DNA from: Candidatus Methanohalarchaeum thermophilum
Lineage (GTDB): Archaea; Halobacteriota; Methanonatronarchaeia; Methanonatronarchaeales; Methanonatronarchaeaceae
DNA: 64,000 bases
Direction: 5' to 3'
Assembly: GCA_001914405.1 (NCBI GenBank)
Contig: MSDW01000001.1
Span: 558,001-622,000, forward strand
Shown here piece after piece: positions 56,884 to 64,000 of the stretch. The notes beneath the pieces are model-generated. The model was given only the letters and a program-made list of their open reading frames with translations, was not told the origin of the DNA and searched no databases. Position 1 is the first letter of the stretch; every line of letters begins with the position of its first letter. A program made the translations under genes and the position numbers.

Positions 56884-57249
56884 ATGGTGGATGAGGAGAA
56901 AGTAAAAAAACTGCTGAGCAAGCTAAAGTACATGTACTATAAAACCGAATTAGATGGACGAGAAGTTGAGTTTGAGGAGTTTTTAGAAGGTTTAAGTGAA
57001 GGAGAAAGTTTTAAAGGAGTTATACATACTGAAACTGAAGTTAAAGAAAATAACAAAATAAGAGATGGCTATATTCTTATTGATGAAGGAGAGATTAAAC
57101 TCGTTATTTTTATGGGAAAAGATATTTATTATGGTTCTGAAGCATTAGATATGATAAAAAATCCTGATAAAATAAATTACACTCGTCTAAAGGAAAGCAA
57201 GAAAGAAGAAATTCTTAAAAAAGCCAGAGATGCTGGCATTCTTTTCTAA
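56884..57249 (+). CDS. Hypothetical protein, 121 residues (possible DUF2226-like)
   Basis: A 121-residue, acidic protein. The middle SFKGVIHTETEVKENNKIRD and DGYILIDEGEIKLVIFMGKD resembles the beta-rich domain of DUF2226-type archaeal proteins, which I cannot confirm. It begins two bases after the preceding stop codon, so it is coupled. The last codons lie within the 63-bp tandem repeat. Confidence 0.55.
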   Translation: MVDEEKVKKLLSKLKYMYYKTELDGREVEFEEFLEGLSEGESFKGVIHTETEVKENNKIRDGYILIDEGEIKLVIFMGKDIYYGSEALDMIKNPDKINYTRLKESKKEEILKKARDAGILF

Positions 57250-57358
57250 TTGAAGGGCTTATCTATCAAAGATTCTTTTTTTTATATGGACATATCTGGC
57301 ATTCTTTTCTAATTGAAGGTATTATTTATCAAGGATTCTTATTTTTATATGGACCTAT
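57233..57358 (+). repeat. 63-bp tandem duplication covering gene end and TFB leader
   Basis: Two head-to-tail copies of a 63-bp unit starting CTGGCATTCTTTTCTAATTG (57233 and 57296). Copy 1 includes the last codons of the upstream hypothetical gene; copy 2 ends at the TFB start codon. Each copy carries a TTTTTTATATGG-like stretch. The TATA of copy 1 is placed for a leader of about 45 bases. Confidence 0.75.
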
Positions 57359-58253
57359 GTCTGATAAAGAAGAAGATAAAGAGAGATGCCCTGAGTGTGG
57401 CGGCATGTTAATTGTTGAAGAAAATAAGCTCAGATGTGAAAAGTGTGGGTTAATACTTGAGGAAGATTATTTGAATAGAAAGCCCGATTGGAGGGCTTTT
57501 TCGAGTGAAGAGAGGGATAAGAAGAAGAGGTCAGGGCCACCGGTTTCTGTTACGAAGCATGATAAGGGGCTGTCTACTGAAATAGGATCTTATGGAATTT
57601 CTGGTGAAGATTTTTCGCCAGAGAAAAGAAGGTATCTTTCTAGGTTAAGGAGATTGCATTCTCAATCTAGGAGGTTGAGTGGAAAGGAAAGAAGTTTGTC
57701 TGTTGGCTTTCAGGAGTTACATAGGATCAGCACTCAATTATCTCTTTCAAAAAGTGTTCATGAATTTGCTTCTGTTATCTATAAAGTTGCATCAGATAAG
57801 AATTTAATTAAAGGTAGAAGTATAGAATCAATAGCAGCTGCAGCTTTATATATAGCGTGTAGGTATTATAATGTTCCTAGGACTTTGGATGAATTTAAAG
57901 AGGTTGCTAGAGTTTCTAAAAAAAAGATTGCTAGAGCTGAAAGGTTTTTAGTTAAGAATCTGGATGTTTCATTGGAGCCCACCTCTCCGGTTGATTATAT
58001 TCCCAGATTTGTGAGTAAAGTTGGTTTAGGTAAGGATGTAGAGGATTTGAGTAATGAAATAGCTGAGAAGGCTATGGAGGAAGGGGTTTTGAGTGGTAGA
58101 TCTCCGGTGAGTATAGCTGTGGCTTCAATTTATATTGCTGCTAGGAGGAAGGAGGTTAAGATGACTCAAAGGGAGTTAAGTGAGGTTTCGGGTGTTAGTG
58201 TCGTTACTATCAGGAAGAGGTTTCATGAGATAGAGGAAATTTTGGGATCCTAA
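57357..58253 (+). CDS. tfb: Transcription initiation factor B (TFB)
   Basis: A 298-residue protein. The zinc ribbon CPECGGMLIVEENKLRCEKC is at residues 12-31, followed by the B-finger region (WRAFSSEERDKKKRSGPPVS). Two cyclin repeats then follow (SIESIAAAALYIACRYYNVP and SPVSIAVASIYIAARRKEV). TFB joins TBP on the BRE/TATA of archaeal promoters. Upstream is a duplicated leader. Confidence 0.96.
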   Translation: MSDKEEDKERCPECGGMLIVEENKLRCEKCGLILEEDYLNRKPDWRAFSSEERDKKKRSGPPVSVTKHDKGLSTEIGSYGISGEDFSPEKRRYLSRLRRLHSQSRRLSGKERSLSVGFQELHRISTQLSLSKSVHEFASVIYKVASDKNLIKGRSIESIAAAALYIACRYYNVPRTLDEFKEVARVSKKKIARAERFLVKNLDVSLEPTSPVDYIPRFVSKVGLGKDVEDLSNEIAEKAMEEGVLSGRSPVSIAVASIYIAARRKEVKMTQRELSEVSGVSVVTIRKRFHEIEEILGS

Positions 58254-58321
58254 TTCAGTTACAAAAGGTATCACCTTTTTGCCAGGGAATTCAAAATATA
58301 TTTAAGTACCAAGGACATACT

Positions 58322-58336
58322 GTTACTTGAGGTAAC
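58322..58336. promoter_or_regulatory. Palindrome GTTACTTGAGGTAAC at the start of a regulator gene
   Basis: A 5-5-5 inverted repeat (GTTAC-TTGAG-GTAAC) four bases before the TTG start of the HTH gene and about 15 bases past a TATA-like stretch (AAAATATATTTAAG, near 58293-58306). Position suits an operator for autoregulation. An AAAAGGT/ACCTTTT palindrome with a T run (58263-58279) lies just after TFB and may be its terminator. Confidence 0.4.
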
Positions 58337-58340
58337 TGAA

Positions 58341-58973
58341 TTGGGGATCTTTGAGATACTGGGAAACAAAAACAGGAGAAAAATCTTGGAAATCTTATCC
58401 AAGAAACCTATGTATGTAACAGAGTTATCAAGGGAACTAGAGATAAATAGAAAAGCCGTAATAGATCACTTAAAGGCATTAAAAAGAGAGAAATTAATCA
58501 ACGAATTGGATATGGGCGGTAATAAAAAATACTACAAGATTTCAAATAATTTATTTGTGAAATCAGTAATTTCAGAATATTTTGTTAACACAGATGTGCA
58601 AGAGATCCAGAGCCCTAAAAAAGATGCCAAGGAAATCAAGAAAAAATTCAAGGAAATTGATAAAATTGAAAAAGAACTCTCCAAGAAAAATAAAGATCTA
58701 AAAACAATTTTTGAATTAATTAGAGAGCTAGAAAACTTTCAAAACCAACTTTTTGAAGCAGAAAAGTATGCCAGCTACTTAATGAACGAATTAAGAAATC
58801 AAGCAAACAAGAAAATAGAAAAAAAAGTTGAAAAGGATTTTGAAAAAGAAATATTAATAAAATTAGTTACAAATGGGCAGATATCCCCTGAAAAATTATC
58901 TAACGAATTAAAAATAAATAAAAATAAAGTTTACGATTTATTTAGAACCTTAAAACAAAAAAACTTAATCTAA
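58341..58973 (+). CDS. ArsR-like winged-helix regulator with second C-terminal HTH
   Basis: A 210-residue protein. The N-terminal domain is a winged helix ([51 protein letters not shown]). A long Lys/Glu-rich coiled coil (about 95-155) links it to a second short HTH ([20 protein letters not shown]). TTG start. It is followed by cdc48 after about 20 bases with AGGAGGTTTAAT, so it may control that gene. The effector is not known. Confidence 0.8.
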   Translation: MGIFEILGNKNRRKILEILSKKPMYVTELSRELEINRKAVIDHLKALKREKLINELDMGGNKKYYKISNNLFVKSVISEYFVNTDVQEIQSPKKDAKEIKKKFKEIDKIEKELSKKNKDLKTIFELIRELENFQNQLFEAEKYASYLMNELRNQANKKIEKKVEKDFEKEILIKLVTNGQISPEKLSNELKINKNKVYDLFRTLKQKNLI

Positions 58974-58993
58974 AAATTTATAGGAGGTTTAAT

Positions 58994-61213
58994 ATGTCAG
59001 ATAAAAAAATAGAGTTAAGAGTAGCAGAAGCAAGACATCGAGATGCGGGAAGAGGCATAGCAAGAATCAGTCAAAAAATAATGAGCCAATTAAATCTAAC
59101 GAGCGGCGATATAATCTCTATTAAAGGCGAAACCCTCGCTACAGCTATCGTATGGCCAGGGTATCCCGACGATCCAGACGACATCATTAGAATAGATGGA
59201 AATGTCAGAAATAACGCAGGCACCAGTATTGGAGAAAGAGTCAAAATCAGTAAAGTGGAAGCTGAAAAAGCAGAGAAGATAACAATAGCTCCTACGGAAG
59301 AAGTCAATGTCAAACTGTCCACAGAAGGAATAAAAAAGATGATCGAGGGTAGACCAATATCTAAAAACCAGAAAATCAGAGTCGAATTCTTCGGGAGACC
59401 TATAAACTACAAAGTAGTTTCAACGCAGCCAAAAGGAACAGTTATTCCAGATAAGGAGACAAAAATCGAAATTAAAGAAAAACCAGTAAAAGGAGCAGAA
59501 GAAGTACCAGATGTTACATACGAAGATATCGGTGGACTGGAGGAGGAATTGAGAAAGGTAAGAGAGATGATAGAACTACCAATGAAAAAACCAGAACTCT
59601 TCCAAAAACTAGGTATAGAGCCACCAAAGGGAGTTTTATTACATGGACCACCAGGAACAGGTAAAACTTTAATCGCAAAAGCAGTTGCAAACGAAAGCGA
59701 TGCAAACTTCATATCGATAGGTGGACCTGAGATTATGAGTAAATTCTATGGAGAAAGCGAAAAGAAACTAAGAGAATTATTTGAAGAAGCAAAAGAAAAT
59801 TCACCATCAATAATATTCATAGATGAACTGGATTCAATAGCACCAAAAAGAGAAGAAGTAAGCGGAGAAGTAGAAAGAAGAGTTGTAGCCCAGCTTCTTT
59901 CACTAATGGATGGTCTAGAAGCCCGAGGAGAAGTAGTAGTAATAGCCACTACAAACCAAATCAATCTAGTAGACCCTGCACTAAGAAGACCAGGTAGATT
60001 TGATAGAGAAATAGAGATAGGAGTACCAAGCAAAGAAGGAAGAAGAGAGATATTAGAAGTTCATACTAGAGGCATGCCTCTCTCAGATGGCATAGACTTA
60101 GATAACTATGCAGAAAGAACACATGGATTCGTAGGAGCAGACATAGAATCACTAGCCAAAGAATCAGCCATGAATGCTCTTAGAAGAATAATCCCTGAAA
60201 TTGACATCGAAGCAGACGAAGTACCCGCAGATGTAATAGAAGACCTAGAGATAGAAAAAAATGACTTTGAAAGCGCTCTCAAAGAGATCGAACCAAGCGC
60301 TATGAGAGAAGTTTTCGTTGAAGTACCAGATGTTGAATGGGATCAAGTAGGAGGATTAAAAGAAGCAACACAAGAACTAAAAGAGTCAATAGAATGGCCA
60401 TTAAGCTACCCAGAGGCCTTTGAAAAAGTTGCAACTTCACCCCCAAGAGGAATCTTACTCTACGGCCCCCCAGGAACAGGTAAAACGCTAATGGCTAAAG
60501 CTATAGCAAATGAATCAGAAGCCAACTTTATTTCAGTTAAAGGCCCAGAATTATTAAGTAAATGGGTAGGAGAATCAGAAAAAGCAGTTAGAGAAACATT
60601 TAGAAAAGCAAAACAATCTTCACCAACGATTATATTCTTCGACGAAATAGATTCACTTGCACCAAGGAGAGGAGGAACCACAGGAGACTCACAGGTAACA
60701 GAAAGAGTAATAAGCCAAATGCTCACCGAACTCGATGGATTGGAAGAAAGAGGAGAAGTCGTGGTGATTGCTGCAACCAACCGACCAGATTTAATCGATC
60801 CAGCTCTTTTAAGACAAGGAAGACTTGAAAGACACATAGAAGTCGGTCCTCCAGACAAAGAAGCTAGAAAACAGATATTCAAAATACATACAGAAGGCAA
60901 ACCACTAGCAGACGACGTAGATCTCGAAAAGCTCGCAGATAAAACAGAAGGCTATGTAGGATCAGACATAAATGGAATATGTAAAGAAGCATCCATGGTA
61001 GCTCTCAGAGAAAAGATAAAGCCAGGAATGGATAGAGAAGAAGCAAAAGAAGCTTTAAATGATCTAGAACTGACTATGGATCACTTTGAAAAAGCTATTA
61101 ACAAGGTAAGATCCTCAGATCAAAGAGGAGAACTAGAAAAATATGAAGAGATATCAGAGAATTTTGAGTCAAAAAGAAGTGAAGACGAGACGATAGAGCC
61201 AAGTATAGCATAA
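58994..61213 (+). CDS. cdc48: CDC48/VAT family AAA ATPase
   Basis: A 739-residue protein. The N-domain covers residues 1-180, D1 has Walker [21 protein letters not shown] and [15 protein letters not shown], and D2 has [20 protein letters not shown] and [16 protein letters not shown]. The second regions of homology ([20 protein letters not shown] and [20 protein letters not shown]) contain the arginine fingers. It unfolds proteins for the proteasome. Good Shine-Dalgarno. The 413-bp element copy 2 follows 44 bases downstream. Confidence 0.96.
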   Translation: MSDKKIELRVAEARHRDAGRGIARISQKIMSQLNLTSGDIISIKGETLATAIVWPGYPDDPDDIIRIDGNVRNNAGTSIGERVKISKVEAEKAEKITIAPTEEVNVKLSTEGIKKMIEGRPISKNQKIRVEFFGRPINYKVVSTQPKGTVIPDKETKIEIKEKPVKGAEEVPDVTYEDIGGLEEELRKVREMIELPMKKPELFQKLGIEPPKGVLLHGPPGTGKTLIAKAVANESDANFISIGGPEIMSKFYGESEKKLRELFEEAKENSPSIIFIDELDSIAPKREEVSGEVERRVVAQLLSLMDGLEARGEVVVIATTNQINLVDPALRRPGRFDREIEIGVPSKEGRREILEVHTRGMPLSDGIDLDNYAERTHGFVGADIESLAKESAMNALRRIIPEIDIEADEVPADVIEDLEIEKNDFESALKEIEPSAMREVFVEVPDVEWDQVGGLKEATQELKESIEWPLSYPEAFEKVATSPPRGILLYGPPGTGKTLMAKAIANESEANFISVKGPELLSKWVGESEKAVRETFRKAKQSSPTIIFFDEIDSLAPRRGGTTGDSQVTERVISQMLTELDGLEERGEVVVIAATNRPDLIDPALLRQGRLERHIEVGPPDKEARKQIFKIHTEGKPLADDVDLEKLADKTEGYVGSDINGICKEASMVALREKIKPGMDREEAKEALNDLELTMDHFEKAINKVRSSDQRGELEKYEEISENFESKRSEDETIEPSIA

Positions 61214-61257
61214 AAAACACATTTTCTTTATTTTATTTTATTTTATTTCTTTGTTTT

Positions 61258-61670
<413 letters not shown>

Positions 61671-61751
61671 CAAAGATCATAGACTAAACATCATTCACTA
61701 ATCGAGAAATATCACAGGATTAAAAAGAAAAAATAAAATAAGGGATCTTTT

Positions 61752-61793
61752 GTGAAGTGACCCCCCAGCAAGCTGTGGGGGTCTCTCCTTCAC
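61752..61793. repeat. GTGAAGTGACC...TCCTTCAC solo hairpin with GC-rich stem
   Basis: GTGAAGTGACC opens the unit, a GC-rich stem follows (GACCCCCCAGC / GCTGTGGGGGTC), and CTCCTTCAC closes it. It is a short member of the family, about 80 bases after the 413-bp copy; it could also act as a terminator. Confidence 0.5.
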
Positions 61794-61934
61794 TCTACTA
61801 TAGAAAGATTGTTTCATAAGAGATATTTAAAAGATAATAAAGATCTAGTTCTAATGAATAACTTAAATTTAGTATAAATGGAGTATATGTTTAATTTGGT
61901 TGATTTTCCGGTAGATTTGTTTTGGAGTTAATTC

Positions 61935-61990
61935 TAGTGCCAAGGAGTCTCCTTTCTTAATCTTTGATCTGGGTAGGTGGGGATGTCACT
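61935..61990 (+). repeat. Solo family hairpin before the MBL gene
   Basis: GTGCCAAGGAGTCTCC, an imperfect CTTAATCTTTGATCTGGG stem and the trailer GGGGATGTCAC. It resembles the solo unit at 10589-10653, but with an atypical leader. Confidence 0.5.
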
Positions 61991-62065
61991 TAAGGTATAT
62001 AAAGGCCTAATTTTTGAATAGATACATTAATTTTTTGGTTTATAGGATATATGGAGTCTGTATAA

Positions 62066-62878
62066 ATGGAGATAACTTTTTTAGGAACTGGGGGAGGTAG
62101 ATTTTCAACAATCTACCAAAGAAGGAAAACTGGTGGAATAAGATTTGTGGATGAAAAAAACAACATCCACATAGATCCAGGTCCAGGCGCTCTTTTGCTG
62201 TCTCATAGATTTGATCTTAATCCATTGGATATTAATACAGTAATTTTAACGCACGCACATCCAGATCATTATAATGATATTGAAGTACTTATTGAAGCAA
62301 TGACGAGAGGAGGAACGAATAAAAGTGGGAATTTTTTATCCTGTGAGAGTGGATTAAGGAAAGTAGGGAACTTTGGTCCAGTGGTTTCGGAATATCATAG
62401 AGATCTCACTTCAAGGAATGTTTTATTGGAGGAGGGAAATGAAATAGCGCTTAAAGGTAACATAGAGGTTTCTCCTAAAAAGGTTAGACACTCGGATCCC
62501 TCTACACATGGGTTGGTGATTAAAACGGAAGAAGGTAGAATTGGTTATACGAGTGACACCTCTTTTTTTGAGGGGATGAGAAAGAAATTTGAAGGAAGTA
62601 GACTATTGGTTTTGAATGTAACTAGACCTCGGGATTCTTCGATTAAAGGTCATCTTTCAACCGAGGATGCCGTGAAATTGGTAAATGAAATTGAACCTGA
62701 AGTTGTTGTTTTGACACATTTTGGGTTTAAGATGTTGGATAAGGGACCAAAAAAGGAAGCAGAATTTATAGAGGAAAAAACAGATATTAAAAGCATTGCG
62801 GCTGAAGATGGGATGAAAATTAAGTTTAATGAAGATATAAATCTCCGAGGAATAACAAAACCCATTACAAGATATTAG
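62066..62878 (+). CDS. Metallo-beta-lactamase fold hydrolase
   Basis: A 270-residue protein. MEITFLGTGGGRFSTIYQRR begins it, the metal motif is LTHAHPDHYND (HxHxDH), and GYTSDTSFF and VVLTHFGFKML give later metal ligands. The fold resembles RNase Z/ElaC-like or cyclase-type MBL proteins with an archaeal distribution; the substrate is unknown. Thirteen bases downstream valS begins. Confidence 0.85.
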   Translation: MEITFLGTGGGRFSTIYQRRKTGGIRFVDEKNNIHIDPGPGALLLSHRFDLNPLDINTVILTHAHPDHYNDIEVLIEAMTRGGTNKSGNFLSCESGLRKVGNFGPVVSEYHRDLTSRNVLLEEGNEIALKGNIEVSPKKVRHSDPSTHGLVIKTEEGRIGYTSDTSFFEGMRKKFEGSRLLVLNVTRPRDSSIKGHLSTEDAVKLVNEIEPEVVVLTHFGFKMLDKGPKKEAEFIEEKTDIKSIAAEDGMKIKFNEDINLRGITKPITRY

Positions 62879-62890
62879 GGGAAACTAAAA

Positions 62891-64000
62891 ATGATGCCAA
62901 AAGAATTCGAATCTGAAAAAGCGGAATCTAAGTGGTATGATGAGTGGAATGAAAATTCTATATATGAGTTTGATCGATCCTCAGATTCAAAGAAGTATGT
63001 GATAGATACTCCGCCACCATATCCAACAGGGGATTTTCATGCTGGTAATGCACTAAATTGGTGTTATATAGATTTTGTTGCAAGATATAAGCGAATGAGA
63101 GGATACGATGTAATGTTTCCCCAAGGATGGGATTGTCATGGCCTACCAACAGAAGTAAAAGTGGAAGAGATAAAAGGTATAACCAAAAACGATGTGGATA
63201 GGTCAAAGTTTCGTGAATACTGCAAGCAATTAACTCACAAGAATATTGGAAAAATGAAAGAAACCATGGGTAACCTTGGTTTCAGCGTGGATTGGTCTCA
63301 AGAGTACATCACTATGGATCCAGATTATTGGTCTAAGACCCAGCTCTCTTTTGTTGAGATGTACAAAAATGATGAAATATACCAGAGGAATCATCCTGTT
63401 AACTGGTGCCCTCGTTGTGAGACTGCCATTGCATATGCCGAGGTCGAACACGAAAAGAGAAAAACTAAACTAAATTACTTAGATTTCTCCTTAGATAATG
63501 GTTCTATAGAAATAGCTACTACTAGGCCAGAGCTATTGCCAGCATGTGGAGCTGTAGCTGTTCATCCGGAAGATGATAGATTTAAAAAATATATTGGTAA
63601 AAAAGCAAAGGTTCCACTCTTTGATCAAGAAGTGGATATAATTTCAGATGAAGATGTCGACCCTGAATTTGGTACTGGAGCTGTAATGGTATGTACATTT
63701 GGAGATAAACAAGATGTTGAATGGTGGAATAAATACGATTTACCTCTTAGACAGGCGATAAGTCCTCAAGGAAAACTAACCGATTTAGCAGATGAATACA
63801 AGGGCTTGAAAACTGATGAAGCCAAAGAACAGATTATCCAGGATCTTGAAGAAAAAGATTATCTAGTTGATCAAGAGGAGATAGAACAGAGTGTGGGAAC
63901 ATGCTGGAGATGTAGCACTCCGATAGAGATCATTTCAGAAAAACAATGGTTTGTAGAAGTAAACAACGATGAAATACTTGAAACGGCTAAAACAGTGAAC
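62891..64000 (+). CDS. valS: Valyl-tRNA synthetase, N-terminal part (cut by window edge)
   Basis: The visible 370 residues match ValS: the HIGH-type motif in PPPYPTGDFHAGNALNW (HAGN), the connective Cys-rich NHPVNWCPRCETAIAY, and the editing-domain start IATTRPELLPACGAVAVHPE. FGTGAVMVCTFGDKQDVEWW is part of the editing domain. The KMSKS motif and the anticodon domain lie beyond the window. Starts ATGATG; the second ATG (62894) is equally possible. Confidence 0.93.
   Translation, partial: MMPKEFESEKAESKWYDEWNENSIYEFDRSSDSKKYVIDTPPPYPTGDFHAGNALNWCYIDFVARYKRMRGYDVMFPQGWDCHGLPTEVKVEEIKGITKNDVDRSKFREYCKQLTHKNIGKMKETMGNLGFSVDWSQEYITMDPDYWSKTQLSFVEMYKNDEIYQRNHPVNWCPRCETAIAYAEVEHEKRKTKLNYLDFSLDNGSIEIATTRPELLPACGAVAVHPEDDRFKKYIGKKAKVPLFDQEVDIISDEDVDPEFGTGAVMVCTFGDKQDVEWWNKYDLPLRQAISPQGKLTDLADEYKGLKTDEAKEQIIQDLEEKDYLVDQEEIEQSVGTCWRCSTPIEIISEKQWFVEVNNDEILETAKTVN

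Noticed and set aside
61752-61793. CRISPR-like spacing between short hairpin repeats
   Set aside because: Repeats are single hairpins at irregular distances with no regular spacers and no cas genes.

Overview
The window is archaeal chromosome, AT-rich, with densely packed operons. Archaeal markers are TFB, aIF5A with a hypusination loop, an A-type ATP synthase, archaeal-type riboflavin synthase and RibL, a two-domain CDC48 ATPase, pyruvoyl arginine decarboxylase and a HARP-type protein-only RNase P. An Mrp-type antiporter with MbhD/MbhE-like subunits, acidic coiled-coil proteins and pilin-like genes resembling haloarchaeal families suggest a halophilic or haloalkaliphilic euryarchaeon, possibly a methanogen related to the Methanonatronarchaeia/Halobacteria lineage. 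That placement is inference; no 16S rRNA or methanogenesis marker is present here.

Layout. 1-2.5 kb: three consecutive radical SAM genes. 2.5-14.6 kb: accessory zone with few host genes (geranylgeranyl-reductase-like flavoprotein, RDD protein, Hsp20, a truncated cis-prenyltransferase-like gene, a presenilin-type protease) among IS605/IS1341-type elements: one intact tnpB, two decayed tnpB copies, small ribbon-helix-helix-like ORFs and several gene-less elements that look like structured RNA. 14.6-23.5 kb: metabolic operons (CBS regulators, hisE, thiC, purE, an aminotransferase, ribC/ribH/ribL, pyrF). 24-32 kb: ten-gene Mrp/Mbh-like antiporter. 32-41 kb: A-type ATP synthase in order I-K-(AtpZ-like)-C-H-E-F-A-B-D. 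41.7-45.9 kb: aIF5A, arginine decarboxylase, FBPase/IMPase, NAD kinase, pyrophosphatase, larB. 45.9-56.2 kb: pilin-like proteins and a type IV pilus/type II secretion machine around HARP and hisS. 56.6-61.2 kb: two small hypotheticals, TFB, a helix-turn-helix regulator and CDC48. 61.2-64 kb: a second copy of the 413-bp repeat, an MBL protein and the start of valS.

The most unusual signal is a family of hairpin-bounded elements scattered through the intergenic regions. They share a leader near TTTTATCTTAGTGGTTGAGA, an AT-rich hairpin (CCTAAATCTTTGATTTAGG type) and a trailer GGTCACTTCAC or GGTAGTTCAC. They occur as solo hairpins, as ends of tnpB elements, and as the ends of 400-510 bp gene-less elements whose interiors are conserved as hairpins rather than as protein. 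One pair is 413 bp long, about 98% identical, at 2.5 kb and 61.3 kb. A second diverged pair lies at 6.7 and 12.4 kb, and a singleton at 19.5 kb. I propose stand-alone guide-RNA-like (omegaRNA/HEARO-like) or other structured ncRNA elements moved in trans by a Y1 transposase. No such transposase is encoded in this window.

A second oddity is three conserved genes (mnhG, atpA, hisS) whose only well-placed start after a strong Shine-Dalgarno is AUU or AUC. TTG starts are also common.
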